DNA from: a bacterium
GTDB lineage: Bacteria; Myxococcota_A; Polyangia; Nannocystales; Nannocystaceae
Assembly: GCA_024742475.1 (NCBI GenBank)
Contig: JANSYI010000015.1
Coordinates: 124,001 to 188,000 of the forward strand
Direction of reading: 5' to 3'
Length of the DNA stretch: 64,000 nucleotides
Below the pieces are notes generated by a model that worked only from the letters and a program-made list of their open reading frames with translations, was not told where the DNA came from and did not search any database. Below, piece by piece: positions 1-8,896 of this stretch (within the stretch, counting starts at the first letter, position 1; every line of letters starts with the position of its first letter). Both the position numbers and the translations under genes were made by a program.

Positions 1-305
1 ACGCGTCTGAACTCGGCGACCTCATGGAGTCGAGGCGGGATCCTTCGCAAGGAGAAGCTCGCTCCTCGCTCCGTCGACTCGAGGTCCACTTCGACGCGGG
101 CTGTGAGCGGGACGCACCACTGGAAGCTACGGAACCGCTTTGCCTCGAGGACGAGGCGGTCCTCGCGTGTGATCACCGAGCCCCGAACCTCACCGCCGGC
201 CGCCTGTAGGCCACCGCCGTAGAGCGCGTCGACCACCTCGGCCTCGCTGAACATCGCGATCGCTTGGGTGGGCGTCAGCGTCAGTTCGTAGCGTTTCTCC
301 TGCAC
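1..305 (-). CDS. Unrecognised protein, 5' part only (runs off left edge)
   Basis: An open frame read leftwards from a GTG at 305-303 stays open for 101 codons to the window edge. An in-frame TAG lies four codons upstream of the GTG, so this is the first possible start. The product begins VQEKRYELTLTPTQ and is a mixed-charge soluble sequence with alternating strands and helices; no signal peptide or membrane segment is visible. It is divergent from the chemosensory operon that starts at 436, with 130 bp between the two starts. I do not recognise the family. The codon pattern (G/C at third positions) matches neighbouring genes, which supports it being real. Confidence 0.6.
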   Translation of the reverse strand, partial: MQEKRYELTLTPTQAIAMFSEAEVVDALYGGGLQAAGGEVRGSVITREDRLVLEAKRFRSFQWCVPLTARVEVDLESTERGASFSLRRIPPRLHEVAEFRR

Positions 306-435
306 TTGCGGGCACTACAACCCCCGTGGCGCCCCGAAGATTCCCGACTTGGGCCTCTCGGCGTCCGCTTCTCGTCTCAAGCGCGCGTCGAGTCTGCCGA
401 TGCACGCTGTGAACCCCAACGGGCGGAGAAAACAC

Positions 436-807
436 ATGAAGATTCTAGTTGTAGACGACAGCAAGGTCATGCGGATGCTCGTTCGGCGCGCGCTTCGTCA
501 AGCGGGCTACGGAGAGGCCGAAATCACGGAGGCGAGCGACGGCGAAGAGGCCTACAAGGAGGCCATCGCCGACAAGTTCGACCTCGTGATGTCGGATTGG
601 AACATGCCGAACCTCAACGGCTTGGGGTTGCTCAAGAACCTGCGGGCCGATGGATTCAGGACGCCGTTCGTGTTCGTGACCACGGAGTGCACTCCAGAGA
701 TGCGCCAGCAGGCTGATGAGGCCGGCGCCGACAAGTTCATCGTCAAACCCTTCGGGGCGGACGACGTTCGTTTTGCTCTCGAGCCTCTCGTAGGAGTCGC
801 AGCGTGA
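436..807 (+). CDS. cheY: CheY-type single-domain response regulator
   Basis: A 123-residue receiver domain with no output domain. It has the acidic pair in ILVVDDSKVMR at the N-terminus, the phospho-acceptor Asp54 in LVMSDWNMPN, the Thr region FVTTE and the Lys of IVKPFG near the C-terminus, so all phosphorylation-site residues are present. It should take phosphate from the CheA kinases encoded downstream and carry the signal to the motility or other output machinery. The ATG at 436 is preceded by a GGAG-type ribosome site (GGCGGAGAAAACAC); in-frame codons upstream to 349 lack receiver homology. Its stop overlaps the GTG of the next gene by 4 bp, so it heads the chemosensory operon. Confidence 0.93.
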   Translation: MKILVVDDSKVMRMLVRRALRQAGYGEAEITEASDGEEAYKEAIADKFDLVMSDWNMPNLNGLGLLKNLRADGFRTPFVFVTTECTPEMRQQADEAGADKFIVKPFGADDVRFALEPLVGVAA

Positions 808-1268
808 CCAACGACGCAATCTCCGTCAACGAGCTGCTGGGTCGTCTGTTCGACAAGCCCTGCAAGGCGGCCGAAAAGAAGTTCTCCAAGCAGATCTTCA
901 AGGACATCGCCGTGTCGGGCCGGTTCGTCGACGACAATGACAACCTCGTCGCCGTCGTATCGGCAGACGCAGGGTTTGCCTGCTACACGGGCGCCGCAAT
1001 CATGATGCTGCCCCCGGCGGCGGCGAACGACGCGAAGGGGTCGACCGACCTTCCCGAGGAGATCACCGAGGCGTTCGGTGAGGTCCTGAACGTCCTGAGC
1101 CGACTCTTCAACACATCGGACCGCCCACACTGCCGCTTCACCACGGCTGACTACGGCAAGGTCCCCGACGACATCAAGACGTTCATCAAGGGGTCGTCGA
1201 GCCGGACCAGCTACAGCTTCGAGGTTGGTGGCTACGGTGAGGGAACGCTGACCCTCTTCGCAGCGTAG
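804..1268 (+). CDS. CheX/CheC-like chemotaxis phosphatase
   Basis: A 154-residue protein starting at a GTG that overlaps the cheY stop (GTGA). Its central helix carries Glu93 and Asn96 in FGEVLNVLSRLF, matching the E-x2-N catalytic signature of the CheC/CheX/FliY phosphatases that dephosphorylate CheY-P. Only one such motif is visible, and the length is near that of CheX (about 155 residues) rather than two-motif CheC. No CheZ is encoded in the cluster, so this protein is the best candidate for signal termination. The short motif, length and position next to cheY make the call plausible, but overall similarity to characterised CheX is weak by eye. A terminator-like hairpin follows at 1291. 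Confidence 0.65.
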   Translation: MTNDAISVNELLGRLFDKPCKAAEKKFSKQIFKDIAVSGRFVDDNDNLVAVVSADAGFACYTGAAIMMLPPAAANDAKGSTDLPEEITEAFGEVLNVLSRLFNTSDRPHCRFTTADYGKVPDDIKTFIKGSSSRTSYSFEVGGYGEGTLTLFAA

Positions 1269-1290
1269 ACGCTCGATTTCGGATGTCGGA

Positions 1291-1318
1291 TGGGCGGGCC
1301 TGCAGGCTCGCCCATTTT
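1291..1318 (+). terminator. Hairpin with T-run after the CheX-like gene
   Basis: A 10-bp stem (TGGGCGGGCC / GGCTCGCCCA, with one G-T pair) closes a TGCA loop and is followed by TTTT. It lies 22 bp past the CheX-like stop and 62 bp before cheA. It fits an intrinsic terminator or attenuator that would lower expression of the downstream che genes relative to cheY and the CheX-like gene. Confidence 0.5.
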
Positions 1319-1380
1319 GGTTCGTGCGCGCGGCTTGCCCGGCGGCTCTTCGATCTCTACGTAGGCCGTGAAGCGGGCCC

Positions 1381-3336
1381 ATGACAGACGACTCGTCAGG
1401 ATCTTCGAGCGCCGAAGGCGCTTTCGTCGAGTCTTCGCTCGCGAGAATCGACACCGTCGACGTTGCGGATCAGACCGCAGTCTCGTCCCTGCTCGAAGAA
1501 CTCGCGGCCGAAGCCGAAGAACGGGGCATGGACGCGCTGGCCGAGCGAGCCCGTGCGGCCGCCGAGCGCGTTCGCGCAGAGCCAGAGATCGCAGCGCAGG
1601 AACTCGACGCCGTCCGAGGGGGGGTCGCCCTCGCAGACGCTTTCTCCGACCTGGGTCCGCCGCCCGCGAAGGCACCCGCGCCCTATCCCCGACCTGCGCC
1701 GACGCCCGAACCGACGCAGGAGACCACCCAAGAGGTGGCCCACGATGGTCCACAGGCGGAGACGAAGTCGGATGCCCCCGAGACCTCGGATCCGCGCATC
1801 GTCATGTTCTGCGACGAGGGTCTCGAGCAGCTCGATACCGTCGAGTCGGCCCTGCTCTCTTACGAAAAACACCCCGGAATCGGGCCGATCAACGAGGCAT
1901 TTCGCGCGCTGCACACCCTCAAGGGGAACTCTGGCTGGCTAGGCCTGTCCGAGCTCGAGACCGCCGCGCATGCGCTCGAAGATCTGCTCGACCGCGTGCG
2001 CTCGGGTGAAGAAGACGCGGCCTCGTTCAAGCCCTCGGTGGTGCTCGAGCGGGTCGATGTGCTGCGGGCCAGCATCCGCGCCTTGCGAGCCGGCCCGCAA
2101 TCGGAGCGGGGAGATGCCGGCGCGGGCGACGGCCAGGACGCCGCCGCCAAGCTCCGTCGCGCCGCCGCGTCCGTGCGCGTCGACGTCCACAAGCTCGACA
2201 GTGTGTTCGACGAGGTCGGAGAGCTGATCACCGCTGTCGCCGCGGTGATCAAGAGTCCCGATCTGGAGGGGCAGGACCTGCCGAACTTTCAGGTCGCGGC
2301 GAGTCAGCTGACGCGCGTCGCCCAGAGCCTGCACGATTCTGCGGCCGAGATGCGGATGGTTCCGCTCGAGTCGCTCTTCCGCAAGGCCGCGCGCCTCGTA
2401 CGTGACGCGAGCGCAGATCTGGGCAAGGACATCGCTCTGCACATCGACGGCGCAGACATCGAAGTCGACCGCTCGATCGTCGAGACGCTCACCGACCCCT
2501 TGCTGCACCTCATTCGCAACGCCGTCGATCACGGGATCGAGCCTGCAGCGGTACGCTCGGCTGGCGACAAGCCCGAGCAGGGCAACCTCTACCTCGGGGC
2601 GTACCACGAAGGGACGGAGGTCGTGGTGAGCGTCCGCGACGACGGCCGCGGCATCGACGTGGACCGCCTGCTGGCCAAAGCCCGGGCAGCGGGTCTGGTG
2701 CCTAGCGGTGAGGAGCCCACCCGCCAAGAGGTTCTCGAGTTCCTCTTCGAGCGCGGCCTGTCGACGACGGCGGAGGTCTCCAAGTACTCCGGCCGAGGCG
2801 TCGGCATGGACATCGTACGGAGCCAGGTCGAGGCGATTCGGGGGACCGTCCGCGTCGAGACCACCAAGGGCCAGGGGACCATTTTCTACCTTCACTTGCC
2901 CATGCGCCTGGCGATGATCGACACGATGGTCGTCAGGGCAGGAACAGCGATCTACGCGTTTCCGCTGCTGTCCATCGCCGCATCGACGCAGATCGGTGAC
3001 GTCAAGCGGACGCAGAGCCCCGAGCTCGGCACTCTCGTGCAAATGCGGGGACGGACGATGCCGCTGGTGGACTTCTCCGACCTGTACGAGACCCACGTGC
3101 CCAGCGACTCCGACCTGGTGTTGGTCGTGGACTGTGGGACGCAGGAGCTGTGCTTGCGCGTCGATGAGATCGTCGGACAGCGCCAGGTGGTCGTGAAACC
3201 CCTGGGCCCCTACCTTGGCAATGTACGAGCCATCATCGGATGCTCGCTGCTCGGCCGAGGCGACCTGTGCCTCATCGTCGATCCGAGGCAGTTCCCCAGC
3301 ATCTTGTGTCGACAAACCCGAAGAGTGGCCTCATGA
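1381..3336 (+). CDS. cheA: Chemotaxis histidine kinase CheA with N-terminal extension
   Basis: A 651-residue CheA. Order of parts: a helical Ala/Glu-rich extension (about 1-90), a Pro-rich linker (about 95-135), an Hpt domain (about 140-230) with the phospho-acceptor His178 in RALHTLKGN, a short linker without a clear P2 CheY-binding domain, a dimerisation region containing MRMVPLE, the ATPase domain (N box HLIRNAVDHG near 378, DDGRGID near 420, SGRGVGMD near 470), and a C-terminal CheW-like domain (about 510-640). It autophosphorylates in response to receptors and passes phosphate to CheY and CheB. In most CheA proteins the Hpt domain is at the extreme N-terminus, so the first 135 residues are unusual. 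The stop overlaps the cheD ATG. Confidence 0.95.
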   Translation: MTDDSSGSSSAEGAFVESSLARIDTVDVADQTAVSSLLEELAAEAEERGMDALAERARAAAERVRAEPEIAAQELDAVRGGVALADAFSDLGPPPAKAPAPYPRPAPTPEPTQETTQEVAHDGPQAETKSDAPETSDPRIVMFCDEGLEQLDTVESALLSYEKHPGIGPINEAFRALHTLKGNSGWLGLSELETAAHALEDLLDRVRSGEEDAASFKPSVVLERVDVLRASIRALRAGPQSERGDAGAGDGQDAAAKLRRAAASVRVDVHKLDSVFDEVGELITAVAAVIKSPDLEGQDLPNFQVAASQLTRVAQSLHDSAAEMRMVPLESLFRKAARLVRDASADLGKDIALHIDGADIEVDRSIVETLTDPLLHLIRNAVDHGIEPAAVRSAGDKPEQGNLYLGAYHEGTEVVVSVRDDGRGIDVDRLLAKARAAGLVPSGEEPTRQEVLEFLFERGLSTTAEVSKYSGRGVGMDIVRSQVEAIRGTVRVETTKGQGTIFYLHLPMRLAMIDTMVVRAGTAIYAFPLLSIAASTQIGDVKRTQSPELGTLVQMRGRTMPLVDFSDLYETHVPSDSDLVLVVDCGTQELCLRVDEIVGQRQVVVKPLGPYLGNVRAIIGCSLLGRGDLCLIVDPRQFPSILCRQTRRVAS

Positions 3337-3812
3337 ACCCGGCGGTCGTGAATATCGGCGAGCTCGCGGTTCGCAAGGGGGAGTCCGAGACCCTACGCAT
3401 GCTCGGGATCGGGTCGTGTGTGGCCGTGATCGTGGTCGACGTCAACAACAAGGTCGGCGGAATGGCTCACGTGGTCCTCCCGCAGTCGGACCCTCGAGAC
3501 CCGGTGTCCCGTCCGCCGGCCTACTACGCCGACACCGCCATTCCTGCGCTCATCAAGGCGCTTCGCGAGGCCGGGAGCCCGGCGCGGCCCGGGTTCGTGC
3601 GCGTTCGCCTCGTTGGCGGTGCGAGCCCTGCCGGCACCGGCTTTGGCATCGGCGAACGCAACGTCGCGGCCGTGAAGCAGGTGTTGAAGAAACACGGCCT
3701 GTCGGTCGCCGCGGAACACACAGGTGGAACCGCGTCGAGAACGGTCTCGCTCGTGTTGCCGTTCGAACAGGTCACAATCGCCTCTCCGGAGTTCGGGGAG
3801 AAGGTGCTGTGA
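3333..3812 (+). CDS. cheD: Chemoreceptor glutamine deamidase CheD
   Basis: A 159-residue CheD. The ATG at 3333 overlaps the cheA stop as ATGA; starting here gives the usual CheD length and N-terminus. The catalytic Cys29 is in GIGSCVAVIV and the partner His46 in MAHVVLP; the family motif RLVGGAS is followed by a glycine-rich stretch and an NVAAVKQVL helix. CheD deamidates glutamines in receptor helices, creating methylation sites for CheR, and in several bacteria also binds the CheC phosphatase. Here it would act on the soluble receptor encoded 0.7 kb downstream and may interact with the CheX-like protein. The family match is clear. Confidence 0.93.
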   Translation: MNPAVVNIGELAVRKGESETLRMLGIGSCVAVIVVDVNNKVGGMAHVVLPQSDPRDPVSRPPAYYADTAIPALIKALREAGSPARPGFVRVRLVGGASPAGTGFGIGERNVAAVKQVLKKHGLSVAAEHTGGTASRTVSLVLPFEQVTIASPEFGEKVL

Positions 3813-3828
3813 GGCATTGGGGGCGCTC

Positions 3829-4011
3829 GTGAAGACCGTGAGGGGACGGATCGTGGTGGAGCAGGACGCCGTAGCCGCGGACGAGCCCAGAATAGGTCTG
3901 CCCAAAGTGGGGCAAGCACTATTCCCCGCCCTTGGATCACTCGACATTCATTTCAGGTTCCGCGTCGAAGCCCATCGCCGTGACGAGGAACGCAAGGGCA
4001 ACCGACCATGA
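3829..4011 (+). CDS. Possible 60-residue protein between cheD and cheW
   Basis: A short open frame from a GTG 17 bp after cheD; its TGA overlaps the cheW ATG by 4 bp (ATGA), the same junction as the other pairs in this operon. The product starts MKTVRGRIVVEQDA and ends with the charged tail RRDEERKGNRP; no motif was recognised. In favour of a gene are the translationally coupled 3' junction and the gap-filling position (otherwise 195 bp of non-coding DNA inside a tight operon). Against it are the small size and lack of a known family. It could instead be leader sequence of cheW. Confidence 0.3.
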   Translation: MKTVRGRIVVEQDAVAADEPRIGLPKVGQALFPALGSLDIHFRFRVEAHRRDEERKGNRP

Positions 4012-4520
4012 GCAGCCACAACGATCCCATGCTCGAAGGCGACGAAGGCGCCCCCCGATCGCAGATGTTCCTGACGTTCATGCTCGGTGGGGAGTCGTAC
4101 GGACTCGCCATCACCGCCGTCACGGAGATCATCGGGTTTCAATCGATCACCCCGGTGCCCGATGTCGCACCCTACGTTCGAGGCATCATCAACCTGCGCG
4201 GCAAGGTTGTCCCGGTCATGGATGTGCGGGAGCGATTCGGAATGGACGCCCGCGACTACGACGCTCGAACCTGCATCATCGTGATTCAGGTGCGGGAGTC
4301 GTCCGTCGGCCTGATCGTCGACACGGTCTCCGAAGTCGTCGACATCGACCTCTCTCAGATCGAAGCACCACCCTCGATGGGGTCCGCGGCCGGTGGCGGC
4401 CAGGGCTTCATGATGGGGGTCGGCAAGGTCGAGGACGAAGTGAAGCTCCTCCTCGACGCTAACCGCCTCCTCTTCGACGACAACCTCGGCGGGTTCGACC
4501 TCGCCAACCCGGCCGCATGA
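4008..4520 (+). CDS. cheW: Chemotaxis coupling protein CheW
   Basis: A 170-residue single CheW domain. Family landmarks are visible in order: FMLGGESYGLAITAVTEII (fold start), PYVRGIINLRGKVVPVMDVR (the conserved receptor/kinase contact region) and the late strands SVGLIVDTVSEVVDI. The last 40 residues, rich in Gly, Met and Asp, form the closing helix. CheW bridges the receptor signalling tip and the CheA kinases. It overlaps the receptor gene by 4 bp (ATGA at 4517), so receptor and coupler are translationally coupled. Length and motifs are normal for the family. Confidence 0.95.
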   Translation: MSSHNDPMLEGDEGAPRSQMFLTFMLGGESYGLAITAVTEIIGFQSITPVPDVAPYVRGIINLRGKVVPVMDVRERFGMDARDYDARTCIIVIQVRESSVGLIVDTVSEVVDIDLSQIEAPPSMGSAAGGGQGFMMGVGKVEDEVKLLLDANRLLFDDNLGGFDLANPAA

Positions 4521-6928
4521 CGAGCACCGCCAACCCCAAGGACCCCACGATGTCACTCACCCCAGAAGCCCTCCTCGATGGCCTCGCCGTCGCCGCATTC
4601 GCGGTGGATGAGCGTGGTGCGATCACCGCCTGGAACTTTGCTGCCGAGTCGCTCACCGGTCGCGACGCCGCATCCGTCAAGGGGGCCCGCAGCAGCGTGG
4701 GGCTCACCGGCGGTCGCGGCTTGACGCCGATCGACCGAGCGATCGCCGATGAGGACGCCGTCGAGGAACGCTACGAGATCAAGACTCGGGACAAGGAGAT
4801 CGTACACGCGAGCTTGGCCGTGCATCCGCTGCGCAACGATGCGGGCGAAGTCGACGGTGCGGTCGTCACGATGGTCCCGGTTGCCTCGGCGGAGGAGGAG
4901 CTCGAGCGAGGTCGTCTGCTGGGGGTGGTCAAGGGCATTCCCGTGGCGGTGCTCGTGACCGACCCAGAGTTCGTCGTGACCTCGGCCAACGGGGCCGCCG
5001 ACGACTTCTTTGCCCAGCACGGGTCGGCCATCGAGAAAGCGGTCCCTTCGTTCGACAGTGCACGTCTGACCGGCAACTCCATCATCGAGCTCTTGTCCGA
5101 ACCGGCGGGCTTCCGCCGGCGCATCTCTGACCCGACGTCTCTCCCCCACACCGAGTCCGTCGAGCTCGGCGAACTCCACATCTCGGTGCAGGTGGGGGCG
5201 TCCTTCGACGGCGACGGACCGCTCATCGGCTACAGCTTCATGTTTGCCGACGTCACCAACTCGCAGGCCGTCGAGAGACAGCGAGATCGCCTCGAGTCCT
5301 TGCTCGCCAGCGCGTCGTCGATGTTCGCCGTCGTCGACGACGATGGCTACATCGTCTACTGCAACGACGCGCTGACCCAGATGCTGACGCGCTACGAGGC
5401 GGAGTTCCGGGCGCAGTCCCCCACGTTCTCCGCCAGCCGTTTGATCGGGACGCGCATCGACACCATTCACGGGGCTCCGGATCTGCAGCCGGGTGCGTTG
5501 AGCGACGATTCGAGCCTGCCGCACACTGCGGAGATCACCGTGGGTCAGCTCGAGTTCGGGCTCAACACCTACGCGCTTCATGACGCGGCGGGCAACCGTA
5601 TCGGTTCGGCCGTGGAGTGGTCCGACCACAACGCTCGCGCTGCGTTTCGTCGGGAGATGAACCGCGTGCTCGCCTGCTTCCGGCACGGAGAGCTCGCCGT
5701 TCGCGGCGACGTCCACTCTCTCGACCCGGCCTATCAAGGGATGATGCAGGGCCTCAACGACATGATCGACGTGCTGGTCGAGCCCATCGTCGTGCTGGAG
5801 AAACACCTCTCCAAGCTCGCGAAGGGGGATCTGACGTCGTACATGGGCGGCAACTACGAAGGCGCACACAACAAGCTCAAGAGCGCCCTCAACGGCACGC
5901 TCGACGGACTCAACACGGCGCTGACCAACGTCATCCAAGTCGCGCAGTCCGTTGCCGGCGGAGCTCGGCAAGTCTCGGACACGGCCAACGCGCTCTCGCA
6001 AGGCGCGACACAGCAGGCGTCATCGCTCGCACAGATCAGCGCCGAGATCGGTCGCATCACCGAACAAACTGGGCAGAACGCTCAGAACGCGGAAGTCGCG
6101 AACGAACTGACCAACACCGCCCGTGAGAACGCGGTCCGCGGTGACGGGATGATGGCCGACATGGTCAACGCGATGGGAGAGATCGAGCACTCGAGTCAAT
6201 CGATTCGCAAGATCATCAAGGTCATCGATGACATCGCGTTCCAAACGAACCTGCTGGCACTCAACGCCGCCGTCGAGGCCGCGAGGGCTGGCGTTCACGG
6301 CAAGGGCTTCGCGGTCGTGGCCGAAGAGGTGCGCTCCCTGGCCGCTCGCTCGGCAAAAGCGGCATCGGAGACCACCGACATGATCGAGGACTCGATCAAC
6401 AAAGTCGAGCAGGGCACCCAGATCGCCACCCGCACTGCAGGCGCGCTCAAGGACATCGTGTGTGACGTCGGCAAGGTCAGCGAGCTCGTCGCCGGAATCG
6501 CCACCGCGAGTGACGAGCAGTCCCGCGGCATCAAGACCATCGACGAGAGCCTGTCGCAGATCGGCAAGGTCACGGAGACCAACACCGCGGGTGCGGAGGA
6601 GTCCGCTGCTGGGTCGCAAGACCTCGCCCGGCAGGCGCGTGAACTCCAAGAGCGACTCTCGGGGTTCAAGCTCAAGGAGCCGAGCGTCGAGGAGAACACC
6701 GCAACGCTTCCCGAAGACCTTCCCCCCGACATGCTTGCGGCGATCGCCCAGATGCTGAGCGACCGAGGCTACGGAGTCGGTTCGGCGGCGAACACCTCTC
6801 CGCCTCCAGCGCCAGCGTCTCCTCCGGTGCCCGACTTCGAAGGAATCGCGATCGGCTCGGACTACAGCGAAGATCTCGACCCGGGCATCATCGTCCCCTT
6901 GGACGACGACGGCTTCGGCAAGTACTGA
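4517..6928 (+). CDS. Soluble PAS-domain methyl-accepting chemoreceptor
   Basis: An 803-residue receptor with no transmembrane segment or signal peptide, so it should sense in the cytoplasm. The N-terminal half holds at least three PAS-like modules (about 12-120, 130-250, 255-370). A helical HAMP-like linker follows (about 380-470, GDLTSYMGGNYEG), then a long coiled coil. The highly conserved hairpin tip IDDIAFQTNLLALNAAVEAA and GKGFAVVAEEVRSLA lies near residues 571-610 and binds CheA and CheW. The C-terminus is an acidic flexible tail without a CheR-tethering NWETF-type pentapeptide. Ligand or cofactor is unknown; PAS domains often bind haem, flavin or small molecules. It is the only receptor in the cluster. 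Confidence 0.93.
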   Translation: MTSTANPKDPTMSLTPEALLDGLAVAAFAVDERGAITAWNFAAESLTGRDAASVKGARSSVGLTGGRGLTPIDRAIADEDAVEERYEIKTRDKEIVHASLAVHPLRNDAGEVDGAVVTMVPVASAEEELERGRLLGVVKGIPVAVLVTDPEFVVTSANGAADDFFAQHGSAIEKAVPSFDSARLTGNSIIELLSEPAGFRRRISDPTSLPHTESVELGELHISVQVGASFDGDGPLIGYSFMFADVTNSQAVERQRDRLESLLASASSMFAVVDDDGYIVYCNDALTQMLTRYEAEFRAQSPTFSASRLIGTRIDTIHGAPDLQPGALSDDSSLPHTAEITVGQLEFGLNTYALHDAAGNRIGSAVEWSDHNARAAFRREMNRVLACFRHGELAVRGDVHSLDPAYQGMMQGLNDMIDVLVEPIVVLEKHLSKLAKGDLTSYMGGNYEGAHNKLKSALNGTLDGLNTALTNVIQVAQSVAGGARQVSDTANALSQGATQQASSLAQISAEIGRITEQTGQNAQNAEVANELTNTARENAVRGDGMMADMVNAMGEIEHSSQSIRKIIKVIDDIAFQTNLLALNAAVEAARAGVHGKGFAVVAEEVRSLAARSAKAASETTDMIEDSINKVEQGTQIATRTAGALKDIVCDVGKVSELVAGIATASDEQSRGIKTIDESLSQIGKVTETNTAGAEESAAGSQDLARQARELQERLSGFKLKEPSVEENTATLPEDLPPDMLAAIAQMLSDRGYGVGSAANTSPPPAPASPPVPDFEGIAIGSDYSEDLDPGIIVPLDDDGFGKY

Positions 6929-6959
6929 GGGCGGCGCGACGACCACAGGCAACGCGACG

Positions 6960-7811
6960 ATGGGGATTCCCGCAGCAGCAGCATCTTTCGAGGGAAAGCT
7001 TGCCATCACCGATGCCGAGTACGAGCGAGCGCGGACGATGTTGTACGGCGCTTGCGGGGTGGCCCTCGAGGGGGACCGCCGTCCCCTCGTTCTCGGTCGG
7101 CTGCAGGGCGTCATCCGCTCGATGAAGCTCGTCAGCTTCACGGACTACCTCGACCGTGTCGAAGCGGACGGGTCGGGTCGGCTGCTCTCGGAGCTCGTCA
7201 ACCACATCTCGACCAACTACACGTACTTCGGACGCGAGTGGGAGCACTTCGAGCACTATCGAAGTCGGGGCATTCCCGAGGCCAAGAGGCGCAACAGGTC
7301 GACGAGGTCGTTGCGAGTCTGGTGTGCGGCGACGTCGACGGGCGAAGAGCCCTACACGTTGGCGGCGTTGCTGCCCGACATCATCGGACCGGAGTACAGG
7401 AACTGGGATGGTGGGGTGTTGGGCACGGACATCAACACCGATGTGCTCGAGACCGCAGCCGAGGGCTACTACGACGCCGAAGACATCGAGCGGCTCGACC
7501 CCGACATGCGGAAACGATGGTTCATGCAGGAGGGATCGCGGGTTCGCGTCGCCGACCGGATCCGCCGGGACGTTCTGTTCAGGCGCTTCAACCTCACCAA
7601 CCCCATGTTCCCCTGGCGCAGGCCCTTCGACGTCATCTTCTGCCGCAACGTGATGATCTACTTCGATCAGACGACGAAGAAGTCGCTGGGCGAACGCTTG
7701 GCGAACGCGCTGTGCAAGGGCGGCTACCTCTACATCGGGATCGCCGAGTCCCTCCAGTTCAACCGCAAGCTCCTCCGGCCCGTGCAAGCCGGAATCTTCG
7801 AGAGGATCTAG
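6960..7811 (+). CDS. cheR: Chemoreceptor methyltransferase CheR
   Basis: A 283-residue CheR. The N-terminal helical domain ends in STNYTYFGREWEHF, a variant of the usual TN-x-T-x-FFRE motif. The S-adenosylmethionine site CAATSTGEEPYTLA is next, followed by LGTDINTDVLETAAEGYY and the catalytic-domain strand VIFCRNVMIYFD. It methylates receptor glutamates to raise kinase activity during adaptation. The gene starts 31 bp after the receptor gene and ends 3 bp before cheB, placing both adaptation enzymes side by side. Length is typical; no TPR domain is fused. Confidence 0.95.
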   Translation: MGIPAAAASFEGKLAITDAEYERARTMLYGACGVALEGDRRPLVLGRLQGVIRSMKLVSFTDYLDRVEADGSGRLLSELVNHISTNYTYFGREWEHFEHYRSRGIPEAKRRNRSTRSLRVWCAATSTGEEPYTLAALLPDIIGPEYRNWDGGVLGTDINTDVLETAAEGYYDAEDIERLDPDMRKRWFMQEGSRVRVADRIRRDVLFRRFNLTNPMFPWRRPFDVIFCRNVMIYFDQTTKKSLGERLANALCKGGYLYIGIAESLQFNRKLLRPVQAGIFERI

Positions 7812-7814
7812 CCC

Positions 7815-8873
7815 ATGCCCGACAAGAAGATCACCGTCCTCGTCGTTGATGACTCCGCGTTGGTGCGCAAGCTCCTCGTCGAGGGCCTCTCAGAGGACCC
7901 CGAACTCGAGGTCGTGGGCGCCGCAGCGGACGCCTACGAAGCCCGCGACATGATCGTGCGCAAGCAGCCGGACGTGGTCACGCTCGACGTCGAAATGCCG
8001 CGCATGGATGGGCTGGAGTTCCTGCGCCGCATCATGCCTCGCATGCCCATTCGCGCGGTCATGGTCAGCGGAATGACCCGGCACGGGCAGCAAATCACCC
8101 TGAGGGCTCTCGAACTCGGAGCCGTCGACTTCGTCGCAAAACCGAGCGGTGGGCCGCAGAATCTCGGGTCCGCGATGACGATGCTGCGACAGAAGGTCAA
8201 GGTCGCCTCTCGTGCCAACGTTGCGCACTGGAAGGGGCGCGTGCCCGAGAGCCCTCCGAAGTTCGGGCCCGAACGGAGCGGAGGCATTGCGAGCAAGCTG
8301 ATCGTGCTCGGCGCCTCGACGGGAGGCACGGAGGCTATCAAGGTGGTCTTGCACGGTCTTCCGCGCGAAGGTCCAGGCGTGCTGGTCGTTCAGCACATGC
8401 CCGAGGAGTTCTCCTACTACTATGCCGAGCGGCTCAGCGAGCTCTTCCCGATGAAGTGCAAGGTCGCGGCCGATGGCGACGTGCTTGCACCTGGCTGCAT
8501 CTTCGTTGCTCCCGGGGGCGTCCAGACGCGTGTCACTCGCACCGCGAATGGCTACGCGCTGAAGGTGGGAGGGCGCCAGCAGTGCAACGGGCACGCCCCT
8601 TCGGTCGATACTGCGCTTTCGAGCGTGGCCGAACACGCCGGAGCCGATGCTGCCGCTGCCCTTCTCACCGGCATGGGCCGCGACGGCGCAGCCGGGCTGC
8701 TCGCCTGCCGCCGCGCGGGTGCTCGCACGCTTGCCCAGGACGAATACAGCTGCACCGTGTTCGGGATGCCCAAGGCGGCACTCGACACCGGTGCGGTCGA
8801 TCAGAGCACTCCGCTCGTCGACATTCCCGCGGAGCTCGTCCGCTGGATGAAGGAACTCGAGATAGCGAGCTGA
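7815..8873 (+). CDS. cheB: Chemotaxis methylesterase/deamidase CheB
   Basis: A 352-residue CheB with an N-terminal receiver domain (acidic pair in VLVVDDSALVR, phospho-acceptor Asp58 in VTLDVEMPRMDG) and a C-terminal methylesterase domain. The catalytic triad is readable: Ser168 in LGASTGGTEAI, the His of VVQHMPEEFS, and the Asp of LLTGMGRDGAAGL. It removes methyl groups added by CheR and is activated by CheA phosphotransfer. It lies 3 bp after cheR and 23 bp before the second cheA. All catalytic residues are intact, unlike the CheB-like half of the fusion at 33108. Confidence 0.95.
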   Translation: MPDKKITVLVVDDSALVRKLLVEGLSEDPELEVVGAAADAYEARDMIVRKQPDVVTLDVEMPRMDGLEFLRRIMPRMPIRAVMVSGMTRHGQQITLRALELGAVDFVAKPSGGPQNLGSAMTMLRQKVKVASRANVAHWKGRVPESPPKFGPERSGGIASKLIVLGASTGGTEAIKVVLHGLPREGPGVLVVQHMPEEFSYYYAERLSELFPMKCKVAADGDVLAPGCIFVAPGGVQTRVTRTANGYALKVGGRQQCNGHAPSVDTALSSVAEHAGADAAAALLTGMGRDGAAGLLACRRAGARTLAQDEYSCTVFGMPKAALDTGAVDQSTPLVDIPAELVRWMKELEIAS

Positions 8874-8896
8874 CTTCTACGAACTGGTACCCCTGA

